Origin: Oscillospiraceae bacterium
Lineage (GTDB): Bacteria > Bacillota > Clostridia > Oscillospirales > Acutalibacteraceae
NCBI GenBank assembly: GCA_029012445.1
Contig: JAQXMC010000023.1
Location: 62,001 to 126,000 of the forward strand
Length of the DNA: 64,000 bases
Direction: 5' to 3'
Below the pieces are notes generated by a model that was given only the letters and a program-made list of their open reading frames with translations, had not been told where the DNA came from and made no database searches. Positions 32,329 through 40,149 of this stretch are shown here, piece by piece (the first letter of the stretch is position 1; each line of letters begins with the position of its first letter). A program made the position numbers and the translations under genes.

Positions 32329-33291
32329 TTATGCGTTATGTACGACCGGTTTAACATGCTTTGAAAGGAACTGATCGACTCTGTTCCAATATTCTTCGTG
32401 AAACCAGTGTGAAGAAACCGCGTGTTCGGCGCCCTTGACAACATATTTCTCTTTTTCAGCGGCGCAGGCGTTATAAACCTTGTCAAGATTTTCAAACTTA
32501 ACAAAATCGTCCTTATCGCCATGCATAAACAAAGTCGGAGTCTTTGACTTTTTAAGCTGTTCAACGGAGGACGCCTCTTTAAAGCTGAAGCCGTTGAAGA
32601 TCCTGTTGACGAGACTTGCGGAGGGCATTGAGATAAACGGCGGAATATGATATTTGTCTTTTGACTGGTCACGGAATATTTGATAAACACTGCTGAAGCC
32701 GCAGTCCTCGACAGCGCAGACGACATTCGGCGGGAGCTTTTCGCCCGTCGCCATCATTGTTGTTGCGGCGCCCATTGAAACGCCGTGAAGAACTATCTGA
32801 GCATTCGGGTGCTCTGAGACTATGTAATTTGTCCAGTCAACTATCTCAAGCCTGTCGAGCCAGCCCATTGAAACCCATTTTGTTTCGCTGTTTCCGTGAC
32901 CTCTCAGATCGGGGATTATGACATTATAGCCCCGGTTATAGTATTCCATTGCATAGCTTGACATCTCGCGGTTGATATTAGTCCAGCCGTGGATCACAAT
33001 TGCCCAGAGGTCGCTTCCGCTGTCGTTTTTGAAAAACTGGGCGTGCAGATGCTTGCCTTTTTCGTGAGAGGGAATAAGTATTTCCTCATGAGGCGTTTCG
33101 TCGAACCACTTATAGCCATTTATGAGATTTATATTGTCGGCATTTCTCTCGAAAAGTGAATTTTTGCAGGGTACCTTCGGATCCTCTCTCCTTTTCGGAC
33201 CAAGAGCTATTTTGAAAAAGACAAATCCCAGCAAAAGATCAAGCAGGCAAATGACGGCTATAATGATCAGAATGATGATAAAATATTTCAT
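32329..33291 (-). CDS. Membrane-anchored alpha/beta hydrolase
   Basis: Hydrolase of 320 residues with an N-terminal membrane helix (about 3-27) and an alpha/beta-hydrolase domain facing outward or inward. HGW (oxyanion), DLRGHGNS, nucleophile Ser172 in HGVSMGA, Asp in FMHGDKDDFV and His in GAEHAVSSH make a complete triad. It is like the YqkD/BAAT-type serine aminopeptidase-S33 group of Firmicutes. Substrate unknown. It has its own minus-strand promoter. Confidence 0.88.
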   Translation of the reverse strand: MKYFIIILIIIAVICLLDLLLGFVFFKIALGPKRREDPKVPCKNSLFERNADNINLINGYKWFDETPHEEILIPSHEKGKHLHAQFFKNDSGSDLWAIVIHGWTNINREMSSYAMEYYNRGYNVIIPDLRGHGNSETKWVSMGWLDRLEIVDWTNYIVSEHPNAQIVLHGVSMGAATTMMATGEKLPPNVVCAVEDCGFSSVYQIFRDQSKDKYHIPPFISMPSASLVNRIFNGFSFKEASSVEQLKKSKTPTLFMHGDKDDFVKFENLDKVYNACAAEKEKYVVKGAEHAVSSHWFHEEYWNRVDQFLSKHVKPVVHNA

Positions 33292-33324
33292 AAATTATCT
33301 TCTCCTTGTTAATAGTTTATACTG

Positions 33325-33353
33325 ATTATACATCATCGTGACATTAAAATCAA
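33325..33353 (-). promoter_or_regulatory. Promoter of the alpha/beta hydrolase
   Basis: On the minus strand TTGATT (33353-33348), 17 bp, TATAAT (33330-33325). Confidence 0.7.
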
Positions 33354-33364
33354 TATTCGGGCTC

Positions 33365-33393
33365 TTTACTTTTACGAGAAGATGTGTTAAAAT
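33365..33393 (+). promoter_or_regulatory. Promoter of yerC
   Basis: TTTACT, 17 bp, TAAAAT; it lies back to back with the hydrolase promoter. Confidence 0.55.
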
Positions 33394-33457
33394 ATAAAAG
33401 TGCAAAAACGCAATTATAAATTCGAGTTTTAATATATTAAATCGGAGGAATGAAAAA

Positions 33458-33751
33458 ATGAGCGCCTTAAGTGATGAAAATCTGGACTTTTTATATGAAA
33501 CCATATTGCTTTTGCAGACAAAAGAAGAAGTGGAAAAATATCTTTCGGATCTTTGCACTATCCCTGAGCTGAAGATTATCTCGCAAAGAGCGGTCGTTGC
33601 GAAAATGCTTGACGAGAAAAGCAATTATCAGGATATTGTCGAGAAAACAGGAGCTTCGACAGCGACCATCAGCCGCGTCAACAGGTCTTTGCAGTACGGA
33701 GCCGGCGGGTACGAAATAATATTTTCCCGTCTCGCCTGTGAGGATGAATAA
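33458..33751 (+). CDS. yerC: YerC/YecD-type TrpR-related protein
   Basis: Small DNA-binding protein (97 residues) of the TrpR-like fold. The helix-turn-helix KSNYQDIVEKTGASTATISRVNRSLQYG is almost invariant in the YerC/YecD family. Its target in Firmicutes is not settled; it is not the tryptophan repressor. The methyltransferase gene starts 12 bases after its stop, so they are co-transcribed. Confidence 0.9.
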   Translation: MSALSDENLDFLYETILLLQTKEEVEKYLSDLCTIPELKIISQRAVVAKMLDEKSNYQDIVEKTGASTATISRVNRSLQYGAGGYEIIFSRLACEDE

Positions 33752-33763
33752 GAGGTAAAAACC

Positions 33764-34552
33764 ATGGCAGCTTACGGTGAACTTGCTTTCTTTTATGACA
33801 GGCTGACTGATAACGCCGAATATTCAAAACGATGTGATTACATAACGGATCTCCTCTCTGAAAACGGTGTCAGTGAGGGGATTTTGCTTGACCTGGCCTG
33901 CGGAACGGGCAACCTCAGCGAGCTTTTCAGCCAAAAGGGATTTGATGTTATCGGCGTTGATATTTCGGAGAATATGCTCAGTGTGGCGACTGAAAAAAGC
34001 TACGACAAAGGGCTTGATATCCTATATCTGTGCCAGGATATGGCCGAGCTTGATCTTTACGGAACGATAAACTGCGCGGTTTGTGCGCTTGACAGCATAA
34101 ACCATGTCACTGACAGCGATAAAGTCAGAAAAGCTATTCAAAAGGTCGGGCTTTTCATGGAAAAGGGCGGCGTTTTCATTTTTGACGTGAACACAAGATA
34201 TAAGCACAGAGAGATATTGGGCAACAATACTTTCGTCTATGATCTCGACGATATATACTGCGTCTGGCAAAACACGCTTGACGAAGCCAGCGACACGGTG
34301 CATATCGAGCTTGATCTGTTTTCATCCGACGGCGCCGGAAAATACGAACGCTTTGAAGAAGAATTCGACGAGGTCATCTATGACAGGGAGCAGCTTGAAG
34401 GCTGGCTTAAAAAATACGGCTTTGAGATAGCCGGCGTTTATGAGGAGTTCACAAGACAGCCCGTTAAGCCGGACACTCAGCGGGCGGTCTATGTTTGCCG
34501 GAAGATAAAGCAGACAAACGGCTTTTTCAGGGGAATTATGAGCAGCCGCTGA
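33764..34552 (+). CDS. Class I SAM-dependent methyltransferase
   Basis: Methyltransferase of 262 residues with the SAM-binding motif LLDLACGTGNLSELF (41-55), then GVDISENMLSVA and the DSINHVTD segment that follows motif II in small-molecule methyltransferases of the YqeM/ubiE-like type. In several Firmicutes such a gene accompanies yerC. Substrate unknown. It ends just before a four-way-junction element. Confidence 0.88.
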   Translation: MAAYGELAFFYDRLTDNAEYSKRCDYITDLLSENGVSEGILLDLACGTGNLSELFSQKGFDVIGVDISENMLSVATEKSYDKGLDILYLCQDMAELDLYGTINCAVCALDSINHVTDSDKVRKAIQKVGLFMEKGGVFIFDVNTRYKHREILGNNTFVYDLDDIYCVWQNTLDEASDTVHIELDLFSSDGAGKYERFEEEFDEVIYDREQLEGWLKKYGFEIAGVYEEFTRQPVKPDTQRAVYVCRKIKQTNGFFRGIMSSR

Positions 34553-34569
34553 GAGTTTATCTTAATGTC

Positions 34570-34667
34570 AGTCTGTGCAGGGGGGCGGGCATTTTTGCCG
34601 GCTGCGCCGGCAAAAATCGCGGCGGCGCAGCCGCCGCGGGCGCTGCGAAGCAGCGCCGCCCGCCCCC
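34570..34667 (+). ncRNA. Four-way-junction RNA/DNA element, copy 2 (upstream of hslO)
   Basis: The 5' block AGTCTGTGCAG plus GGGGGCGGGC (34570-34590) repeats copy 1. The outer stem is perfect over 10 bp (34581-34590 with 34658-34667). Inside are three abutting perfect hairpins: 12 bp with TGC loop (34591-34617), 9 bp with GCA loop (34618-34638) and 8 bp with GAA loop (34639-34657). No base is unpaired at the junction. CAGTCTGTGC (34569-34578) can also pair 9 of 10 with GCACTGACTG (34682-34691). Stem sequences differ from copy 1 while pairing is conserved. Confidence 0.82.
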
Positions 34668-34755
34668 AGAACTGACCTTACGCACTGACTGTATATTAGC
34701 GCACAGATTTCCTGCGTATGATTCGCACAATGATAAAAATTCAAGGAGCAATATT

Positions 34756-35637
34756 ATGGCAAAAACAGTAAGATGTATTTCGGTTGACGGAACTCTGACG
34801 GTAACGGCAATAGATTCGACCGATATAATAGAAAAAATGCGCAGAATACACGGAACATCACCCGTCGTCAGCGCAGCTTTAGGCAGGCTTATGACTGCGG
34901 CGAGCATGATGGGCGCAGTTTTGAAAAACGAGGATTGCAGCGTCACTCTCAGAATAAAGGGAGGAGGCCCCGCCGGAACAGTCATGGCCGTCTCGGACTG
35001 GCAGGGAAATGTTCGCGGCTTTGTTCAGAATCCTGTTGTCGATCTTCCGTTGAATTCCAAGGGAAAGCTTGATGTCAGCGGAGCGGTCGGAACAGACGGC
35101 GAGCTGACCGTTATAAAGGATATCGGTCTGAAAGAGCCCTATGTCGGTCAGGTTCCGATCGTTTCCGGAGAAATTGCGGAAGACATTACCTCGTATTTTT
35201 TCACAAGCGAGCAGATACCGACCGTGTGCGCACTCGGCGTTCTGGTTGACAGGGATATCACAATAAAGGCGGCGGGCGGTTTTCTTATCCAGCTTCTGCC
35301 GACAGCCTCTGACGACACGATAAGCGCCGTTGAAAGGTGCATTAAAGACATTGAGCCGGTGACGGCAATGCTGACAGCAGGAATGACGCCTGAAGATATA
35401 TGCCGTCATGCGCTGAAAGAGTTTGACCTTGAGGTGCTCGACTCGTCGGAGCCTGAATACCGCTGCAACTGTTCGCGTGAGCGCGTTGAGAAAGCCCTCA
35501 TCGGAACTGGACTTGTGTCGCTGGAGGAAATGGCTCAGGATGAGAACACAGAGGTTTGCTGCCAGTTTTGCAATAAGAAATATAATTTCACCTCAAACGA
35601 TATAAAAAAGCTGATAAAAGAGGCGGGCAAAAAATAA
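34756..35637 (+). CDS. hslO: Redox-regulated chaperone Hsp33
   Basis: Holdase chaperone switched on by oxidation of a zinc centre. The 293 residues include the N-terminal VRCISVDGTLTVTAIDST, GGPAGTVMAVSDWQGNVRGFVQNP and the C-terminal zinc cysteines in RCNCSRERV and CQFCNKKY (C-x-C and C-x2-C). ATG 34756 follows AAGGAGC. The longer frame upstream would run through the junction element and is rejected. Confidence 0.96.
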   Translation: MAKTVRCISVDGTLTVTAIDSTDIIEKMRRIHGTSPVVSAALGRLMTAASMMGAVLKNEDCSVTLRIKGGGPAGTVMAVSDWQGNVRGFVQNPVVDLPLNSKGKLDVSGAVGTDGELTVIKDIGLKEPYVGQVPIVSGEIAEDITSYFFTSEQIPTVCALGVLVDRDITIKAAGGFLIQLLPTASDDTISAVERCIKDIEPVTAMLTAGMTPEDICRHALKEFDLEVLDSSEPEYRCNCSRERVEKALIGTGLVSLEEMAQDENTEVCCQFCNKKYNFTSNDIKKLIKEAGKK

Positions 35638-35915
35638 AAAGCTCGCCTGTCGGGAGCTTCTACTGCTTATCAGATAAAATTAAAAAGAAAAGGCGCCCGA
35701 ACGCATATAAGCTGAAAAAAGTGAAATAAAAATGTCTGATTATTTCAAACACAAACCGCAAACTGTTTCGGCGGCACGGTATTGAACCGTGCCGCCGAAA
35801 GCTTATATGCTTGGCATTTTTTCGGTCTCGGAGTACCTTTGTACGCCTGTCGACCAAAGAAAATGCCATCGGTCATCCTTTCCCGGCAGTCTCACAGCTT
35901 GTCGAAAAAGCAGTT
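35638..35915. repeat. Intergenic stretch with a perfect 15-bp hairpin
   Basis: TTTCGGCGGCACGGT and its complement with an ATTGA loop (35766-35800) lie between convergent hslO and the aconitase X operon. Just after hslO a weak AAGCTC/GAGCTT hairpin may end transcription. On the minus strand a T-rich run follows the big hairpin, so it can terminate the aconitase X mRNA. I see no gene here. Confidence 0.6.
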
Positions 35916-36356
35916 TTATTCTACCGTTACTGTTCCGTCCTCGGAAACAGTGATTTTCATGCCGGTCTTAACATATTCAAGGAACTCATCGCCGAGATTG
36001 TCAACGGTGGGCATTGACTGATCTGTCCAGACCTCTGAGAGAACGGCGCCTGCGGCTGCGAGAGAGTCTATCTCCTTGGCGAACAGCAGACAGGCGGGAT
36101 TTCTGCCCATAGCCGTTGCGCAATAGAGAACCATTCCGCCGGTTGTGGAGCCGATAGTCTGGGGCAGGCAAAGAGCCGTGCCGGCCATGGGCTTGTTATA
36201 TAAGTCGGCGTTGTTCTGATCGCCGCATTTTGCTTCCTTGTCGCCGAACATGAGCGAGTGCTGGAAAGATGCGAGGGTGTTGAAACCTCCGTGAGAAACG
36301 AGAGCGGTTGCCTCTGCCTTACCGGGAACTACCGGTCTGCCTTTGAAAGTTTTCAT
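35916..36356 (-). CDS. Aconitase X swivel-domain subunit
   Basis: Small subunit (146 residues) of a two-protein aconitase X (DUF126 type). MKTFKGRPVVPGKAEATALVS and GSTTGGMVLYCATAMGRNPACLLF are typical of the swivel domain. It starts five bases after the large subunit stop. Characterised aconitase X enzymes dehydrate cis-3-hydroxy-L-proline in bacteria or phosphomevalonate in archaea. The substrate here is not evident. Confidence 0.88.
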   Translation of the reverse strand: MKTFKGRPVVPGKAEATALVSHGGFNTLASFQHSLMFGDKEAKCGDQNNADLYNKPMAGTALCLPQTIGSTTGGMVLYCATAMGRNPACLLFAKEIDSLAAAGAVLSEVWTDQSMPTVDNLGDEFLEYVKTGMKITVSEDGTVTVE

Positions 36357-36361
36357 AGTGA

Positions 36362-37633
36362 TTATACCCCCTTAGTGATCTTTTCAAGAATTTCAGCGCT
36401 CGTGTAATATCTTGAAGAAGTGTATGTGCGAAGCTTGTTGGAGTTTGTGATGACCGGCTTTTTGCCGCAAAGCGGGTTGTTCATATACATAAGCGGGCAA
36501 ATATAGCTGAGGATAACTCCGGTTTTCTTGAGCCTTTCGGCGTATTCGGTTTTGTTGAACTTCTCGATAACGGCGGGAGCTGTCGTGAATACCGTGGGAA
36601 TCTGCACCTTGGAATTGCCTGCCTTTTTGAGGCCGGCTTCAACATTTTCGGTCCATTCAACGAGCTGGCTGAATGTCAGATGCGGGCAGCCGACAAAGCA
36701 AAGCTTGGGTTTGGCGTCCTTGTTCTTCCAGATGCAGGGGTAACTATCCTTGACTCTTTTAAGCTCGGCGTCATCTATGACATAAGTCTTTGCGCCCTCT
36801 GCGATGATGCTTTCACCCTGCTCCTTGGCTTCGGGAGTGAGACCTGCGATGTGATAAAGACCGACGGCTCCGTTGCTTGCCGTTGCGGCGCCGAAATCCT
36901 TGAGGTACGCTTTGGCGTCATCTGTCAGCTCATTGCCGATGAAGTCAGTCAATCCCTTGACATAGGGGACATCCTCCATGACCTTCATTCCGATAGCTGA
37001 GCCTAAAACCTGAGCTTCGGGCTTTTCCGTCGTCTTGACTTCGACAACCCATGTCGCCTTTCTGCCCTCGTCGGTGAGAAGTCCGAATTTCGGAACATAG
37101 CCGACTATTGAGCCGAAAAGCTCGATGATTCCTGAGTTCCTGTTGCATCTTGCTCCGAGCACCGAGTTTGCGTAAACAACGGCGGAGGACTCTGCCCAGG
37201 AGAGAATGTCGCCCTTTTCGGGCGTGTTGCCTATCTCGTCCATATAGCAGGCGCAGGTATAAGCGCTGTCGCTGACGATGCCCATTTTGCGAAGCTGTTC
37301 CTCATAGCTTGACTGCGCCGAATACATAAACTTGTTGAAAATGAGCTTTTCAATCGGATTTGACGGCACATTTTTGTCGAGCGGTCTGGGATCGACCGAA
37401 AACTTCTGGCTACTGACGGCGCCGCCTGCGATAAGCTCGTCGATGAGGTCATAGACCGGCTTCATGACTCCGAGGCCGAACGAGGTGACGAGATGGCCCA
37501 TTTTGCTTGTGACAGGCACCATTTCGGTTGCGCCGAAGGTTTCACCGTACATAACGAGAGTCTTCATGACCTTCGCCATTGCGCTGCCCTTCTTGCCGTC
37601 CAGAATGGCTTGCTGTTCAGGGGTTAAATTCAT
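36362..37633 (-). CDS. Aconitase X catalytic subunit
   Basis: Large subunit (423 residues, DUF521 type). Marks include TEMVPVTSKMGHL, ARCNRNSGIIELFGSIVGYVP, VGCPHLTFSQLVEW and TNSNKLRTYTSSRYY; the cysteines in these segments hold the iron centre and substrate in relatives. ATG 37633 is used, with AAAGGA upstream. It is followed by the swivel subunit and divergent from a FAD/FMN-4Fe-4S reductase, which may act on the same compound. Hydroxyproline dehydration is one option, but no proline genes are near. Confidence 0.9.
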   Translation of the reverse strand: MNLTPEQQAILDGKKGSAMAKVMKTLVMYGETFGATEMVPVTSKMGHLVTSFGLGVMKPVYDLIDELIAGGAVSSQKFSVDPRPLDKNVPSNPIEKLIFNKFMYSAQSSYEEQLRKMGIVSDSAYTCACYMDEIGNTPEKGDILSWAESSAVVYANSVLGARCNRNSGIIELFGSIVGYVPKFGLLTDEGRKATWVVEVKTTEKPEAQVLGSAIGMKVMEDVPYVKGLTDFIGNELTDDAKAYLKDFGAATASNGAVGLYHIAGLTPEAKEQGESIIAEGAKTYVIDDAELKRVKDSYPCIWKNKDAKPKLCFVGCPHLTFSQLVEWTENVEAGLKKAGNSKVQIPTVFTTAPAVIEKFNKTEYAERLKKTGVILSYICPLMYMNNPLCGKKPVITNSNKLRTYTSSRYYTSAEILEKITKGV

Positions 37634-37709
37634 GCAAATCAATTCCTTTCGAATTTGCGCTTTGACCGACAGAAAGTCAGAAAAAGCGAGAAATTATTTA
37701 TCCGATAAT

Positions 37710-37738
37710 ATTCTAACAGTCTGATAAAATATTGTCAA
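37710..37738 (-). promoter_or_regulatory. Promoter of the aconitase X operon
   Basis: On the minus strand TTGACA (37738-37733), 17 bp, TAGAAT (37715-37710). Confidence 0.75.
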
Positions 37739-37787
37739 TAACCTTGAAAAAATTGCCGAAAGAATTTATAAAGAAATATTGTGATAC

Positions 37788-37816
37788 TTGCTTTTTCTTC
37801 TTGGCGGATATATAAT
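37788..37816 (+). promoter_or_regulatory. Promoter of the OYE/FAD reductase
   Basis: TTGCTT, 17 bp, TATAAT, 71 bases upstream of the ATG. Confidence 0.6.
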
Positions 37817-37886
37817 AAAAACCGACAACAATGCCCTGAAAGTTCAGCGGTGAAGCCGGACTCTGAGGCAGATGGAGGAATTATAT

Positions 37887-39941
37887 ATGGACGCAAAATA
37901 TGAACCGTTATTCACACCATGGAAGATCGGAAACTGTGAGATCAAAAACAGAATAGTTCTCACAAGTATGGGCGGAACCGATCTTTTCGGCTGGATGGAG
38001 AAAAACCATTTTGACAAAGACGGCGCCCGCTTTATACTTGAAGTCGCCAAAAACAATGTCGGACTTGTTCTGCCGGGCTGCCAGCCGGTCTATAACCCGA
38101 TGCTCGGTCAGTGGCTTTATAAGAACAAGAAAATGTATGATGACCTTAAAAAGTGGATCCCCGAGCTTCACAAAACGGGAGCGAAGCTGTTCGTTCAGCT
38201 GACAGCCGGCTTCGGCCGTTCCTTCACCATAAGCAGCATGATGGAAACGCTTTACACCAACCCCGTTCTGCGAAAGGTCAGCAAGCCTTTCATGGATCTC
38301 GACAGAATAACGGCTTCGGCGAGTCCGTCGCCCAACCGCTGGTCGGATAAGGTCCCGTCAAGAGAAATGACGGTCGAAGAAATACACGAGATGGTCGACG
38401 CGTTCGCGAAGTGTTCAAAAATGCTCAAGGACGCCGGCGTTGACGGCGTTGAGGTTCACGCTGTCCATGAGGGCTATCTTCTTGACCAGTTCACGCTTAA
38501 ATATGTCAACAAGCGTACCGACGAATACGGCGGCTCATTTGAAAACCGTTATCGCTTTGCGGTTGAAGTCGTTAAGGCTATCAAAAAAGCCTGCGGCGAC
38601 GATTTCCCGGTTTCGCTTCGTTACAGTATAGTTTCAAAGACCAAGGGCTTCAGACAGGGCGCGCTCCCCGGCGAGGACTATGTTGAGGTCGGAAGAGACA
38701 TGGAAGAATCGGAAAAGGCCGCTAAATACCTTCAGGACGCAGGCTATGACTGTCTCAACTGCGACAACGGAACCTATGACGCATGGTATTGGGCTCATCC
38801 TCCGATATATATGCCCGAAAACTGCAATCTTGAAGATGTTGAGCATATCAGAAAGTTTGTTGATATTCCCGTTATCTGCGCCGGCCGTCTTGATCCGGTG
38901 GTTGCGGCTCAGGCCGTCAAGGAAGGCGCTATCGACGGTGCCGGCTTTGCCCGCCAGTTCCTTGCGGATCAGGAGTGGGTAACAAAGATGATAGAAGGCA
39001 GAGAGGAAGATATACGCCCCTGTATCCTTTGCCACAACGGATGCTTCAATATGTGTCACTATAAGGGAGTACCCAACGATCAGGAGCTTTCGGACAGCCT
39101 GCATCTTTCGCGCTGCGCCGTTAATGCGGAAACCATGCAGTGGAATAAGCATTATATCAAAAAGACAAAATCACCCAAGACCGTCCATATAATCGGCGGC
39201 GGCATCGGCGGCATGGAGACTGCTCTCGTTCTCAAAAAGAGGGGACATAACCCGATAATCCATGAAAAGAGCGATGTTCTCGGCGGAACATTTATTCCCG
39301 CCAGCGCAGAATCATATAAGGGCAAGCTTCGCGATCTTCTCAAATGGTATAGACTTCAGATTGAGAAGAACGGCATTGAGGTCAGATTCAACGACGAGAT
39401 CAAGGATGTTTCCGTTCTCGGAGATGTTCCCGTTATAGTTGCCACCGGCGCCGTACCCAGACTTCTCAGAAAAGTTCCCGGTTACGAGAAAATGATCGAG
39501 GGCTGCGACTATCTCAACGGCGCTCCCGTCGGTCAGACAGTTGCGGTTATCGGCGGCGGACTCACAGGCTGCGAGATCGCTTATGAGATCGCGCTTCAGG
39601 GCAAAAACCCGATAATCGTTGAGATGAAAGACGACCTTATCAGCCAGAAAGGCGTCTGCCTTTCCAACTCGTCTTATCTCAGAGAGTGGTTCGCTCTTCA
39701 TGAGGTGCCGGTTTATCTTGAAACCTCGCTCAAAGAGGTCAGGGACGGCTCTGTCGTCTGCACCGACAAGACGGGCAAGGATATCGAGCTCAAGTGCGAC
39801 TCAGTCATCAGCTGCGCCGGCTATATTCCCAACCCAGTCGCCAAGGAGGGCAAAAACATTCACCTTGTCGGCGACTGCAAGGAGGTTGGCAATCTCCGCT
39901 CAGTCATCTGGAGAGCATGGGATGTCGCAATGAAGATCTGA
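37887..39941 (+). CDS. FMN/FAD/4Fe-4S ene-reductase (old yellow enzyme, 2,4-dienoyl-CoA reductase type)
   Basis: Multi-centre reductase of 684 residues related to FadH, BaiCD/BaiH and clostridial enoate reductases. The N-terminal TIM barrel binds FMN (HAVHEGYLLDQF, 191-202; DEYGGSFENRYRF). Cys379, Cys382 and Cys386 with a later Cys hold 4Fe-4S. The C-terminal half has two dinucleotide-binding folds (IIGGGIGGMETA and VIGGGLTGCEIA) for FAD and NAD(P)H. ATG 37887 follows GGAGGAA. It reduces an activated C=C bond; the substrate is unknown, possibly the product of the divergent aconitase X. Confidence 0.92.
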   Translation: MDAKYEPLFTPWKIGNCEIKNRIVLTSMGGTDLFGWMEKNHFDKDGARFILEVAKNNVGLVLPGCQPVYNPMLGQWLYKNKKMYDDLKKWIPELHKTGAKLFVQLTAGFGRSFTISSMMETLYTNPVLRKVSKPFMDLDRITASASPSPNRWSDKVPSREMTVEEIHEMVDAFAKCSKMLKDAGVDGVEVHAVHEGYLLDQFTLKYVNKRTDEYGGSFENRYRFAVEVVKAIKKACGDDFPVSLRYSIVSKTKGFRQGALPGEDYVEVGRDMEESEKAAKYLQDAGYDCLNCDNGTYDAWYWAHPPIYMPENCNLEDVEHIRKFVDIPVICAGRLDPVVAAQAVKEGAIDGAGFARQFLADQEWVTKMIEGREEDIRPCILCHNGCFNMCHYKGVPNDQELSDSLHLSRCAVNAETMQWNKHYIKKTKSPKTVHIIGGGIGGMETALVLKKRGHNPIIHEKSDVLGGTFIPASAESYKGKLRDLLKWYRLQIEKNGIEVRFNDEIKDVSVLGDVPVIVATGAVPRLLRKVPGYEKMIEGCDYLNGAPVGQTVAVIGGGLTGCEIAYEIALQGKNPIIVEMKDDLISQKGVCLSNSSYLREWFALHEVPVYLETSLKEVRDGSVVCTDKTGKDIELKCDSVISCAGYIPNPVAKEGKNIHLVGDCKEVGNLRSVIWRAWDVAMKI

Positions 39942-39975
39942 AATTGATATCATTCCGAAAACAAAATAATAATTC

Positions 39976-40017
39976 ATGCGTCTGTGAGGGCATAAGCTTT
40001 TGCAGGCGCATTTTTTT
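39976..40017 (+). terminator. Terminator after the ene-reductase
   Basis: ATGCGTCTG and CAGGCGCAT (one G-T pair, 18-nt loop) followed by TTTTTTT. Confidence 0.85.
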
Positions 40018-40092
40018 GTACGCTCCGGCCGCCGTGCGCCGAAGAACAGGGGCGGACGAAAGCGAGAGAGTGAGAAAACCGCACTTTTCCTA

Positions 40093-40121
40093 TTGATTTA
40101 ATCTGTCGTATAGTGTATAAT
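40093..40121 (+). promoter_or_regulatory. Promoter of the lon operon
   Basis: TTGATT, 17 bp, TATAAT, 28 bases before the TTG start. No CIRCE or CtsR-type repeat is visible. Confidence 0.7.
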
Positions 40122-40149
40122 TACCACGAAACTATAATAGGAATGGTGT

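Noticed and set aside
38634..39152. Minus-strand open frame inside the ene-reductase gene, and similar antisense frames inside glpK, lon and era
   Set aside because: They mirror the codon pattern of the real gene on the other strand; none has ribosome binding sites or recognisable protein features.
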